Of a stretch of DNA of 64,000 nt, positions 27,833-35,274 are shown piece by piece (position 1 is the stretch's first letter; each line of letters opens with the position of its first letter). The notes beneath the pieces were generated by a model. It saw nothing but the letters and a program-made list of their open reading frames with translations. It did not search any database and was not told where the DNA came from. The stretch comes from Actinomyces gerencseriae DSM 6844 (GTDB lineage Bacteria > Actinomycetota > Actinomycetes > Actinomycetales > Actinomycetaceae): positions 62,001-126,000 of the forward strand of contig NZ_AUBN01000003.1 of assembly GCF_000429265.1 (NCBI RefSeq). The letters run 5' to 3'. The position numbers and the translations under genes are program-made.

Positions 27833-27838
27833 ACGCTA
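27833..27838 (-). promoter_or_regulatory. candidate -10 of a leaderless M13 peptidase transcript
   Basis: TAGCGT on the minus strand, 6 nt before the ATG at 27826. Confidence 0.4.
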
Positions 27839-27889
27839 ACGTGGGCCACGGCCGCGCATCGGCGCCGCCGATGCGCGGCCGGAGACTGT

Positions 27890-27908
27890 TCGCGTGAGGC
27901 ACAATCCG
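27890..27908. repeat. 19-bp direct repeat, left copy
   Basis: TCGCGTGAGGCACAATCCG, identical to 29107-29125 just before rpiB. Weaker similarity extends about 40 bp further left. It brackets a 1.2-kb segment. Confidence 0.85.
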
Positions 27909-27973
27909 GCCGTCACCGGTTCCTCCTGGTCGTCTCGCACCACGTTCCCCGCGTCTCGCACCACCGTCGCCGC

Positions 27974-28198
27974 TTACTCCTGCCGCCGCCTGTCGCGCGG
28001 GTCCGTCGGTTCCTCCTCGCCGCCCCGGAGGTACACCGCCAGCAGGGCGTACGCCGCGGCGCCCAGCCAGAGGGCGACGGAGGGAGCCGATGCCGCATCG
28101 AGGCTCAGAGCCGGCCAGCTGCCCGCCACTGCGCCGAGCGCCCCACCGGCCCGGCACCAGACGGTGTCGTTCACGAACTCCTCGCCCTGCGGCTGCAC
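27974..28198 (-). CDS. small membrane protein of unknown function
   Basis: A 74-residue frame with a GTG start directly after the TAG of the upstream broken gene, so it was probably coupled to it. The visible hydrophobic segment is SVALWLGAAAYALLAVYL near the C-terminus, followed by a charged tail EEEPTDPRDRRRQE. The N-terminal half mentions no known motif. It may be the last part of the same broken membrane protein cluster and may no longer be expressed. Confidence 0.35.
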   Translation of the reverse strand: MQPQGEEFVNDTVWCRAGGALGAVAGSWPALSLDAASAPSVALWLGAAAYALLAVYLRGGEEEPTDPRDRRRQE

Positions 28199-28793
28199 CT
28201 ACTGCTCCCCGATCAGCACGCTCACGATCCCCCATGCGCACGGCTGGGCGATCACGAGCCCGGTCGCACCGAGGACCGGGCCGCGTCCGGGCAGGAGCAG
28301 GGCGGACGCGGATAGCGCGACGGCCCCTGCGACGCAGCACGCGAGGCCCGTCGCCCTGGCGCCGTAGCGGGCGCGTGATACCCGGCTGATCTGGGTCCCG
28401 CACTGGCCCCCGCGCCCATCGCCACCAGGGGCCGGACGTAAGCGGAATGCCCGTCATGCGCTCCGACGTGGATCGGCGCGTAGACCGCGGTGAGGCCCAT
28501 GATGACGGCCCTTCCGCCCCGTGCATCTCCTCGGACACATCCAGTACGAGGGGGATGGGTGAGGCGAGGATCAGGTAGGCGACGACAACATATCCGACGT
28601 GAATCCCACTGACGATGGAGTCGATAGCCACTGCCAGAAGGAGGACGTCGTAGCACTCGCAGAATAGGGGTACCCGTCCTGGGCGCCAGTTCGCGACGAG
28701 TCTCACCGCAAGGGGAGCGAGCAGATCCTCGATATTCGTGAGCGTCGCGTCGAAGGCGATCCAGGCCGGTGGCAGGAGCGAGGCGACGGCCAT
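28199..28793 (-). pseudogene. frameshifted multi-pass membrane protein
   Basis: Reading from an ATG at 28793 (AGAGGA 11 nt upstream), the frame encodes membrane-like sequence such as YDVLLLAVAIDSIVSGIHVG to about 28520. It then continues in a second frame (RAVIMGLTAVYAPIHVG) and a third (ACCVAGAVALSASALLLPG) to a TAG at 28199. Two indels, near 28515 and 28405, therefore break what looks like one membrane protein with four or more helices. Family not recognised. It lies inside a 1.2-kb segment bounded by 19-bp direct repeats. Confidence 0.55.
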
Positions 28794-28836
28794 AGCCCAC
28801 GCCGTCCTCTCGACGGGGCCGTCACGGTGCCCGGTT

Positions 28837-28957
28837 GTCCAAATCTGCCACAAAGGGCTCGTTCTGTACCATGCGGCGCACTGCGGATCGTTGATATCAC
28901 GCGGATCGTTCATGTCTTCGGGTGCACAAGAACCGCCTTTGCGGCAGATTCGGACAC
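28837..28957. repeat. inverted-repeat (MITE-like) element, copy 2
   Basis: Terminal inverted repeats GTCCAAATCTGCCACAAAG (28837-28855) and CTTTGCGGCAGATTCGGACA (28937-28956). The interior is about 85% identical to the reverse complement of the interior of 11752-11874, while the right-hand flank (28958-29028) matches the right-hand flank of copy 1 in the same orientation. Confidence 0.85.
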
Positions 28958-29106
28958 GTCCCCGCCCGGACGAGTCCTGTTACGTCTCAGAAGTCCCATG
29001 CGCCCCACCGGGAGGGTGCGCTTCTTCCCGGGTCGGTCCGCCGTGTCGCCCTCGCGCTCCTCGTGGGTACGCGCATCGGCATCGCCGGAGCGCAGTCGAA
29101 AATCGC

Positions 29107-29125
29107 TCGCGTGAGGCACAATCCG
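29107..29125. repeat. 19-bp direct repeat, right copy
   Basis: Second copy of TCGCGTGAGGCACAATCCG. Here it contains CACAAT at 29117-29122, 6 nt before the rpiB ATG, and may serve as its -10 in a leaderless transcript. Confidence 0.8.
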
Positions 29126-29128
29126 CTC

Positions 29129-29590
29129 ATGCGTATTCACATCGGTACCGACCACGCCGGATTCGAGCTCAAGAACCATCTGAAGGACCACTGGAGACGG
29201 GCCGGCCACGAGGTCGTCGATCATGGCAGTCACGAGTACGACCCCGGCGACGACTACCCCGAGTTCTGCTTCGCCTGCGCCGAGGGCGTCATCGCGGACC
29301 CCGGCAGCCTCGGCGTCGTCCTGGGCGGCTCCGGCAACGGCGAGCAGATCGCCGCCAACAAGGTCGATGGCGTGCGCGCCGCCCTCGTGTGGTCCGTCGA
29401 GACCGCGCGCCTGGCTCGTCAGCACAATGACGCCAACGTCGCCGGCTTCGGTGTGCGCCAGCACTCCGTCGAGGAGGCCCTGACGATCCTCGACGCCTTC
29501 ATCGCCGAGTCCTTCTCCGGCGACGCTCGCCACCGCGCACGGATCGACCAGGTGCGCGATTACGAGCGCACCCATCACGAGGGGGTCTGA
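29129..29590 (+). CDS. rpiB: ribose-5-phosphate isomerase B
   Basis: A 153-residue RpiB/LacAB isomerase that interconverts ribose-5-phosphate and ribulose-5-phosphate in the pentose phosphate pathway. MRIHIGTDHAGFELK is the family start. In place of the cysteine loop of E. coli RpiB it has LGGSGNGEQIAANKV with E72, the glutamate-base variant described for mycobacterial RpiB. The open frame extends upstream to 28922 through repeat DNA and should not be used. The DNA glycosylase gene follows, the same pair as in Mycobacterium tuberculosis. Confidence 0.95.
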   Translation: MRIHIGTDHAGFELKNHLKDHWRRAGHEVVDHGSHEYDPGDDYPEFCFACAEGVIADPGSLGVVLGGSGNGEQIAANKVDGVRAALVWSVETARLARQHNDANVAGFGVRQHSVEEALTILDAFIAESFSGDARHRARIDQVRDYERTHHEGV

Positions 29591-29755
29591 CCCCAGCGGT
29601 AGGGGGCCGGCCCCGGCTCCGTCCTGACTCCTCCGTCCCGGCTCCGTTCCGGCCGTGGCCCGATTCTGCTCCGGCCAGGGGCTCGGGTCCGAGGCGAGGC
29701 CGCCTCGAATCCCGACTCCGCGGTGCCGCCGCTCCGGCATCCGCGGAGGCTCGGG

Positions 29756-29761
29756 TAGCGT
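29756..29761 (+). promoter_or_regulatory. candidate -10 of a leaderless nei transcript
   Basis: TAGCGT, 7 nt before the ATG of the glycosylase gene; the same hexamer is used before the M13 peptidase gene. Confidence 0.4.
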
Positions 29762-29768
29762 CCGACCC

Positions 29769-30770
29769 ATGCCGGAAGGACACACCATCCATCGACTCGC
29801 GGGCGCTCTCGCCGAGCTCTACGGCGGTCGGCGCCTGCGGGCGCTCTCCCCGCAGGGGCGCTTCGCCGACGGCGCCGCCCGGCTCGACGGTCAGGTCCTC
29901 CTGGGCGCCGAGGCACACGGCAAGCACCTTCTCCTGGCCTTCGGGCCCCGGTCCGACGTGCCGCTGGGCGCCGAGGCCGTCACCTGGCTGCGCATCCACC
30001 TGGGGCTGTACGGCTCGTGGACCTTCGACGGCGACTCCGCCTTCACCGCTCCGCACGCCATCGGCGCCCCGCGCAGACGGGTCGGCGAGCGCGGGGAGCA
30101 CGCGCTGCGGCACGGGGGCGGCTCCGCGCTCACGGGCCTGAACGGCGGTGACGAGACGGACCCGGGAACCGCTGATGCGCCGGCCGCGCCCGAGCCGGGG
30201 CGGTGGAGCCCTCCCGAGCCCCGTGGCGCCGTGCGGCTGCGTCTGCTCGGGGAGCACGGCGTGGCTGATCTGACAGGACCGGCGGCCTGCGAGCTTCTCG
30301 ACGCCGAGGGCGTCGCCGCCGTGCACCGGCGCCTGGGTCCCGACCCGCTGCGCGCCGACGCCGACCCGGACGAGTTCATCGCGAGCGCGCGGCGTCGTCG
30401 GAAGGCGATCGGGGAACTGCTCATGGACCAGTCGGTCATCTCCGGAGTGGGCAATATCTTCCGCGCCGAGACGCTGCTGCGCTGCGGGATCAGTCCTTTC
30501 CCCGCGGGCAACCGGCTCGGCGAGGAGCGCCTGCGCGCCGTATGGGACGACCTCGTCCCGCTCATGGAGTACGGCGTGGCCACCGGCTTCATCACCACCG
30601 TCGATCCCGATGACGTCCCCGATCCGCTGCCCGACGGCGACGAGGAGGCCGGGCGCTGGTACGTCTACCACCGCACCGGGCGGCCCTGCCTGAGGTGCGG
30701 CACCCCGGTGAAAGAGCGGGAGGCGGCCGGGCGACGGCTCTTCTGGTGCCCGACGTGCCAGGCCTGTTGA
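29769..30770 (+). CDS. nei: Fpg/Nei-family DNA glycosylase (endonuclease VIII type)
   Basis: A 333-residue base-excision repair enzyme that removes oxidised bases and nicks the abasic site. It begins MPEGHTIHRL: P2 becomes the N-terminal catalytic proline once Met is removed and E3 assists. The helix-two-turn-helix region includes ISGVGNIFRAETLL, and the zinc finger C-LRC-X(16)-CPTC is at the very end (YHRTGRPCLRCG ... FWCPTCQAC). The GHT start and the rpiB neighbour match the Nei1 type of mycobacteria. An insertion of Pro/Gly-rich sequence sits at about residues 98-155. The correct ATG is 29769; a longer frame to 29655 would bury the catalytic proline. Confidence 0.92.
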   Translation: MPEGHTIHRLAGALAELYGGRRLRALSPQGRFADGAARLDGQVLLGAEAHGKHLLLAFGPRSDVPLGAEAVTWLRIHLGLYGSWTFDGDSAFTAPHAIGAPRRRVGERGEHALRHGGGSALTGLNGGDETDPGTADAPAAPEPGRWSPPEPRGAVRLRLLGEHGVADLTGPAACELLDAEGVAAVHRRLGPDPLRADADPDEFIASARRRRKAIGELLMDQSVISGVGNIFRAETLLRCGISPFPAGNRLGEERLRAVWDDLVPLMEYGVATGFITTVDPDDVPDPLPDGDEEAGRWYVYHRTGRPCLRCGTPVKEREAAGRRLFWCPTCQAC

Positions 30771-30797
30771 CGCTCGTCTCCTTCTCGCGGCCTTCGT

Positions 30798-30856
30798 CGA
30801 GTTCGGTCGGGTTCCGCGTCGAGATCGGTTCGGTTCCGGCTCGAGTTCGGTTCGGG
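30798..30856. repeat. three degenerate 22-bp repeat units
   Basis: Units of the CGAGATCGGTTCGGTTCCG family, here with GAGTTCGG variants, in the same orientation as the arrays at 10 kb and 17.9 kb. Confidence 0.8.
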
Positions 30857-31082
30857 GCGGGTGCTGTCAGGGTTTTGCCAGGTGGGGTGGGGGTGAATCT
30901 CCAGGGTGGTGGGGTTACATAGTGGTCGCCGTCGGACGGGGCGGGTCCTGAGGGTTGGGGAACCCGGTGAGGGATTCGCGTCGAGCGCTGCTGGGGTCCA
31001 AGGGAGCCCTGGTGGTGCGTTCCGGCGAAGGAGGCTCGTCCGGCCGGGAGTGGGAACCCGGTGCGGCGGTCTCGATGACGAG

Positions 31083-31121
31083 GGCCCGTGGGTCCGGGTC
31101 GCCGCCCCGGACCCACGGGCC
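31083..31121. terminator. strong bidirectional hairpin between nei and cysE
   Basis: A perfect 16-bp stem, GGCCCGTGGGTCCGGG (31083-31098) with its complement (31106-31121), and a 7-nt loop. Confidence 0.75.
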
Positions 31122-31192
31122 GCACTCATGCACAACGGCGGAGGCGAGTGCGCGATCTCGTTCCCCGCCTCCCACCGCCGTCGGATGCGGCG

Positions 31193-31768
31193 TCAGATGT
31201 AGATCGTCGGATCCATCATGAGCTCGGGATCGGTGCGCGGGTCGCGCACGCGCGCCGGGACGCCCACGCCGACGTGATCGGCCGGCAGGTTCTTCACCAG
31301 CACCGCGTTGGCCCCGATCTTGGCATTGTCCTGCACCGTCACTGGGCCGAGCACCTTGGCGCCCGCACCGATCTGCACATTGTTGCCGATGGTGGGGTGC
31401 CGCTTGCCGGGGTTCATCGAGACCCCGCCCAGGGTGACGCCGTGGAACATGAGGACGTCGTCGCCGACCTCCGCGGTCTCCCCGATGACGACGCCCATGC
31501 CGTGGTCGATGAAGAACCGGTCGCCGATCCTCGCCGCCGGGTGGATCTCGATACCGGTGACGCCCCGCGCCGCCTGGGACAGGGCCCGTGCGGCGAACTT
31601 GTGGCCCGAGTTCCACAGCTTGTGCGCCGCGCGGTGCGCCCACAGGGCGTGCACGCCGGGGTAGAGCACGGCCACCTCGAAGTTGGAGCGCGCGGCGGGG
31701 TCGCGCCTGCGGGCCGTGGCCAGGTCCTCCCTGGCCAGCCTCCACAGTGAACGGGTCGGGTCGTGCAT
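31193..31768 (-). CDS. cysE: serine O-acetyltransferase
   Basis: A 191-residue enzyme that acetylates L-serine with acetyl-CoA, the committed step of cysteine synthesis. The left-handed beta-helix is visible as hexapeptide repeats from about residue 68, with the active-site histidine region [15 protein letters not shown] and FHGVTLGG. Short like other actinobacterial CysE proteins (E. coli 273), lacking much of the N-terminal helical domain. It lies downstream of cysK on the same strand, separated by 266 bp. GAGGAG is 6 nt before the ATG. Confidence 0.95.
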   Translation of the reverse strand: MHDPTRSLWRLAREDLATARRRDPAARSNFEVAVLYPGVHALWAHRAAHKLWNSGHKFAARALSQAARGVTGIEIHPAARIGDRFFIDHGMGVVIGETAEVGDDVLMFHGVTLGGVSMNPGKRHPTIGNNVQIGAGAKVLGPVTVQDNAKIGANAVLVKNLPADHVGVGVPARVRDPRTDPELMMDPTIYI

Positions 31769-32034
31769 GGTGCTCCTCGGTATTCGGGTCGGTGGCGAGG
31801 CCGATGTCGGGCGGCACCGCCGGGATTCAGGGGTCTCAGGGATCGAGGATCGGATGCCGGATTCCTCGTCCGTGGCTGCCGTGGCTATCCGCGGCGCGGA
31901 TGATTCCGGTGGAGCAACGCCGACGGCGGCGCTCCTGTTCCCAGGGGCGCCGCCATCGGACGACCCGCCTCAGAGCGGCGAAGGCCGACGTGCGGAGCTT
32001 CGACGGGCTCAACCGGCTGGCCCGGGTGAGGTAC

Positions 32035-32958
32035 TCAGTTGAGGTACTCGGAGTACAGCGGAGTCGACAGGTAGCGCTCGCCGGTGTCGGGCAGCACGGT
32101 GACGATCGTCTTGCCGGCGAACTCGGGGCGCTGGGCGAGCAGGTCCGCGGCGGCCAGGGCGGCGCCGGAGGAGATGCCCACGAGGAGGCCCTCCTCGGCG
32201 GCGGCCCGGCGGGCGTAGACGATGGCGTCGTCCGACGGGACGTGGAGCAGCTCGTCCCAGATGTCCTGGTCGAGGACCTCGGGGACCACGTTCGGGCCCA
32301 GTCCCTGGATCTTGTGCGGAGCGGCGCGTCCCTCGCCGAGCAACGGCGACTCCGTGGGCTCCACCCCGAAGATCTTGGTGCGGGGCCGCTCCTTCCGCAG
32401 GATCTGGCCGACGCCGGTCAGGGTGCCTCCGGTGCCGATGCCGGCCACGAAGACATCGATATCGCCCGCCTGCTCCAGGAGTTCCCGCGCCGTGGTCTCC
32501 CGGTGGATCTCGGGGTTGGCCGGATTGGTGAACTGGGAGGCCAGGATCGAGTTGGGAGTGGCCGCCTGGATCTCCTCGGCGCGCTTGACGGCGCCGGCGA
32601 CGCCGCCCTCGGTGGTGAGTACCAGCTCTGCGCCGAAGGCGCGCATGATCGCGCGGCGCTCCTTCGACATGGTCTCGGGCATCGTGATGACGACCTTGTA
32701 GCCCAGGGCCGCGCCGACCATGGCCAGGCCGACGCCCGTGTTGCCGCTGGTGGCCTCGATGATGGTGCCGCCCAGCGTGAGGTCGCCGGAGGCCTCGGCC
32801 GCGCGCACGATCGACAGGGCGATGCGGTCCTTGACGCTGCCGGCCGGCTCGAAGGCCTCGACCTTGGCCAGAACCGTGGCCGGGCCGGAGATGAGACGAT
32901 TGATGCGCACCAGCGGGGTTCCGCCGACGGTTTCGGTGATGTTGGACAAGTAGGGCAT
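32035..32958 (-). CDS. cysK: cysteine synthase A (O-acetylserine sulfhydrylase)
   Basis: A 307-residue PLP enzyme that makes cysteine from O-acetylserine and sulfide. The PLP lysine is K43 in EPAGSVKDRIAL; the substrate loop TSGNTG and the glycine-rich phosphate loop GIGTGGTLTG are present. The C-terminal ...YSEYLN suits insertion into the CysE active site or the reverse docking seen in the cysteine synthase complex. The ATG at 32958 has AGGAAGAAG 5-8 nt upstream. A cysteine-rich leader peptide and a strong stem lie upstream on the same strand. Confidence 0.96.
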   Translation of the reverse strand: MPYLSNITETVGGTPLVRINRLISGPATVLAKVEAFEPAGSVKDRIALSIVRAAEASGDLTLGGTIIEATSGNTGVGLAMVGAALGYKVVITMPETMSKERRAIMRAFGAELVLTTEGGVAGAVKRAEEIQAATPNSILASQFTNPANPEIHRETTARELLEQAGDIDVFVAGIGTGGTLTGVGQILRKERPRTKIFGVEPTESPLLGEGRAAPHKIQGLGPNVVPEVLDQDIWDELLHVPSDDAIVYARRAAAEEGLLVGISSGAALAAADLLAQRPEFAGKTIVTVLPDTGERYLSTPLYSEYLN

Positions 32959-33032
32959 CGTGCTTCTTCCTCGTGAGTGTCCCTGCGGGCGGGCTCGACG
33001 GCGCTGGGGCGCCGCGTTCGAGAGTGTCTGGA

Positions 33033-33075
33033 ATGCCGGGTGGACCGGAAGACCGGGTCCGGGCGGGGCCGGCAT
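33033..33075 (-). promoter_or_regulatory. possible attenuator structure between the Cys leader and cysK
   Basis: Outer stem CCGGCAT/ATGCCGG (33069-33075 with 33033-33039) encloses an inner hairpin (GGACC at 33042-33046 with GGTCC at 33056-33060). It lies between the leader peptide stop and cysK. Folding alternatives were not computed. Confidence 0.4.
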
Positions 33076-33219
33076 GAGGCGGAGTGACGGTTCGCGGCCG
33101 TCGATGAGGGGGACTTGCCGGTCGTGCCGGTGGTGACGCGGCGTGAGTCTCGCCGGGGTCGTCCCATAGCGCCGGGCATGCGCGCAGCGACGCGCGCACA
33201 GTTGTCGTGGCCAGGCGCT

Positions 33220-33309
33220 CTATCGACACCGGGTGCACTCAGCGCAGTGAATGCACTGAGCGGTGGGCCGACAGCGGACCGACATCGCACGCATGACGCC
33301 GTTGGTCAT
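33220..33309 (-). CDS. 29-residue cysteine-rich leader peptide of the cysK-cysE operon
   Basis: Starts MTNGVMRAMSVR and ends in a run with five cysteines among its last 17 residues: C13, C19, C22, C25 and C28 (CIHCAECTRCR at the end). The ATG has AAGGAGG 8 nt upstream, a strong ribosome site. It lies 261 nt before cysK on the same strand. Cysteine-rich upstream ORFs that act as cysteine-responsive attenuators are known in mycobacteria. Ribosome stalling at Cys codons when charged tRNA-Cys is scarce would change folding of the leader RNA. The role here is inferred from position and composition. Confidence 0.65.
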   Translation of the reverse strand: MTNGVMRAMSVRCRPTAQCIHCAECTRCR

Positions 33310-33370
33310 CGTGGGGTCCTCCTTCTGCGGCCCGGGGCGACCCGCGGGGGCGGTCGCCTCTACAGTGCAG

Positions 33371-33401
33371 ACCGTACCGCGGCGATGCGCGTCGTTGTCA
33401 A
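33371..33401 (-). promoter_or_regulatory. candidate promoter of the Cys leader-cysK-cysE operon
   Basis: On the minus strand TTGACA (33401 to 33396) is followed, after a long 19-bp spacer, by TACGGT (33376 to 33371). About 60 nt separate it from the leader peptide ATG. Confidence 0.4.
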
Positions 33402-33513
33402 GACGTCTCGGGCGCACGCGCGTGATCCGCACGGCGGACGGCGAGCGGTTGATGAGCGGCGGCCCCGACGCCGACGATGAGGGAGCGGGGAAGCGGTGCC
33501 GTGCGACGCGGTT

Positions 33514-34215
33514 TCAGACGGGCAGCTCGACGACGCGCCGCCCGGCGCTGCGAGGCGCGGCGCTCCCCGCCGTCATGGCGGCCAGGAGCTCGGTGATCCG
33601 GGCGGCGTCGGGGGAGCCGGTGGCCAGGAGGAGGACCGCGTGGGTGGCGCCCCAGACGGTCTCCTCGACGGTGAGGTCGTGCTCTCCGCGCCCGCACGCG
33701 GCCCGCAACTCCGCCTCGATCCGGCCAGCGTCGGCCACCGGGAGCCGCACGTCCCACAGGTGGCGGGTCGTCAGACGGACTCGTTTCGCGGCGGCCAGGG
33801 CGCGGGCGGTCGCCTCCGAGTAGGCCCGCACGAGGCCGCCGGTGCCCAGGAGGACTCCGCCGAAGTACCGGGTGACGACGACGGCGGTCGCGGTCAGGTC
33901 CGCGGCCCGCAGCGTCTCGAGCATCGGCCGACCGGCCGTGCCCGGGGGCTCGCCGTCGTCGTTGGAGCGCTCGATCGGCAACGCGCCCGGGCTGGGGACC
34001 GTGTAGGCCGAGCAGTGGTGACGGGCGTCCGGGTGATCACCGCGCACCACGGCGATGAAGGCCCTCGCCTCCTCCTCGCAGTCCGCGCGCGCAGCGCGGG
34101 CCAGGAAGTGGGATCGCTTGATCTCCAGGTCGATCTCGGGCTGATCGCCCTGGGCCAGGGTGAGCGGCGAGTCGGACGGGGCGGCGCCGTCGGCCCCGGA
34201 GGCGGAAGTGAGCAT
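33514..34215 (-). CDS. YigZ/IMPACT-family protein
   Basis: A 233-residue member of the UPF0029/YigZ family. Conserved parts: [19 protein letters not shown] near the N-terminus, [17 protein letters not shown], and [21 protein letters not shown]. The C-terminal third is the DUF1949-type ferredoxin-like domain. In eukaryotes the IMPACT homologue regulates the GCN2 translation-control kinase; the bacterial role is not settled. ATG 34215 was chosen because the family similarity begins shortly after it; CACGAT lies 6 nt upstream. Divergent from rpmF. Confidence 0.88.
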   Translation of the reverse strand: MLTSASGADGAAPSDSPLTLAQGDQPEIDLEIKRSHFLARAARADCEEEARAFIAVVRGDHPDARHHCSAYTVPSPGALPIERSNDDGEPPGTAGRPMLETLRAADLTATAVVVTRYFGGVLLGTGGLVRAYSEATARALAAAKRVRLTTRHLWDVRLPVADAGRIEAELRAACGRGEHDLTVEETVWGATHAVLLLATGSPDAARITELLAAMTAGSAAPRSAGRRVVELPV

Positions 34216-34361
34216 GGTGCCATCGTGGCATGGCGGGACTGATCTCACACGCTCGCCGCCCCGTTCGGGCTGGAACGGCCTTGGACGATGTCGTTAAGGT
34301 ATCCTCCGGTTCAGCTGTCGATGGATCGGACGATCCCAGGACTTTGGAGAGGAGCGGGCTC

Positions 34362-34526
34362 ATGGCAGTGCCGAAGCGGAGGATGTCCCGCAGCAACACC
34401 CGTAACCGCCGCTCGCAGTGGAAGGCCAAGCTTCCCGAGCTCAACACCATCCGGGTCGCGGGTCGCGAGATCTCCGTGCCCCGCCGCCTGGTGAAGGCCT
34501 ACAAGACTGGGCTCCTCGAGTACTGA
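34362..34526 (+). CDS. rpmF: 50S ribosomal protein L32, cysteine-free form
   Basis: A 54-residue ribosomal protein with the actinobacterial start [18 protein letters not shown]. It contains no cysteine, so the usual CXXC zinc site is missing. In organisms with paralogues the cysteine-free form replaces the zinc form when zinc is scarce. Whether this is the only L32 of the organism cannot be judged here. GGAGAGGAG ends 7 nt before the ATG. Two tRNA genes follow. Confidence 0.95.
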   Translation: MAVPKRRMSRSNTRNRRSQWKAKLPELNTIRVAGREISVPRRLVKAYKTGLLEY

Positions 34527-34583
34527 GCCCTGTCCAGCGGATTCGCGCGGTTGGCCGTGGTCGATCGCATCGGGTCCGTCCAT

Positions 34584-34654
34584 GCGGGTGTAGCTCAATG
34601 GTAGAGCCTCTGCCTTCCAAGCAGATTGCGCGGGTTCGATTCCCGTCACCCGCT
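34584..34654 (+). tRNA. tRNA-Gly (anticodon TCC)
   Basis: Acceptor stem GCGGGTG pairs with CACCCGC; D-arm GCTC-AATGGTA-GAGC; anticodon loop CTTCCAA with TCC at 34616-34618; T-arm with TTCGATT loop. Discriminator T; CCA is not encoded. Reads GGA (and by wobble GGG). Confidence 0.95.
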
Positions 34655-34710
34655 CGGTGATCGAACCGGGCCGCTTCCGGCGCTGCGCTGGCGATCCGGT
34701 CCGTTTCTCA

Positions 34711-34784
34711 CGGGGTATAGCGCAGCTTGGTAGCGCGCCTGCTTTGGGAGCAGGAGATCGTGGGTTCAAATCCCGCTACCCCGA
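34711..34784 (+). tRNA. tRNA-Pro (anticodon TGG)
   Basis: Acceptor CGGGGTA pairs with TACCCCG; anticodon loop TTTGGGA with TGG at 34745-34747; T-loop TTCAAAT. Discriminator A; CCA is not encoded. The insertion-sequence region begins directly after it, so its 3' end may have been an integration site. Confidence 0.95.
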
Positions 34785-34840
34785 CCATCAAGTCTGGATT
34801 GCCGGGTGTTTTTTTGTGGTTCAGGCCGCCTTGCTCAGGC

Positions 34841-35165
34841 TCAGGAGTTCGCGTCCACCTCGTTGGGGGCGCGATATCCCAGGGCTGAGTGAAGGCGGCT
34901 ATGGTTGTGTCCCGGCTCGATCCACGAGGCAATATCATTGATCGCCTTGTCCTTCGCGGGGTGCACCATGCGGTGGCTCTCTCATTCTTCAGTGCGGCGT
35001 TGAGCGACTGAAGCCCGGGCAACCCACCCGGTCGCTCCCCCGTGCGCCCCACCGGGGTCGAATGCTGTAGACCTTGAGGTGGTTCAGGAACTTCTGAGAC
35101 GTGTACTGACCGCCACGGTCGGAGTGGAAGGTCGTCACGTCTTTCTCGATCGGGCACCTGCGCAC
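34841..35165 (-). pseudogene. IS3-family transposase OrfB, C-terminal remnant
   Basis: On the minus strand, fragments of the integrase core: TFHSDRGGQYTSQKFLNHLK, then, after disruption, SLNAALKNERA and HNHSRLHSALGYRAPNEV before a stop. The usual EFFNAALKNE glutamate region is degraded and at least two frameshifts separate the pieces. Inactive. Confidence 0.75.
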
Positions 35166-35274
35166 GGTGACAATGAGTCTTGTTCCTGTTGTTTGGGTGC
35201 GCTGGTTCCGGTCTTCGGGGTTGGGGAGGGCGGGGTGATCTGGGCATGGTTGGGAAGGGCTGTTCCGGGGGAGT

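Larger units (their letters stand above)
30771..31192. other. convergent intergenic region with repeats and a terminator
   Basis: About 420 bp between nei and cysE. It contains three degenerate 22-bp repeat units (30798-30856) and a long perfect hairpin (31083-31121). No gene seen. Confidence 0.7.

Noticed and set aside
28922-29128. N-terminal extension of rpiB
   Set aside because: It would translate repeat DNA and adds nothing conserved; the family start is at 29129.
29655-29768. N-terminal extension of nei
   Set aside because: Fpg/Nei enzymes need the proline after the initiator Met to be the N-terminus, which fixes the start at 29769.
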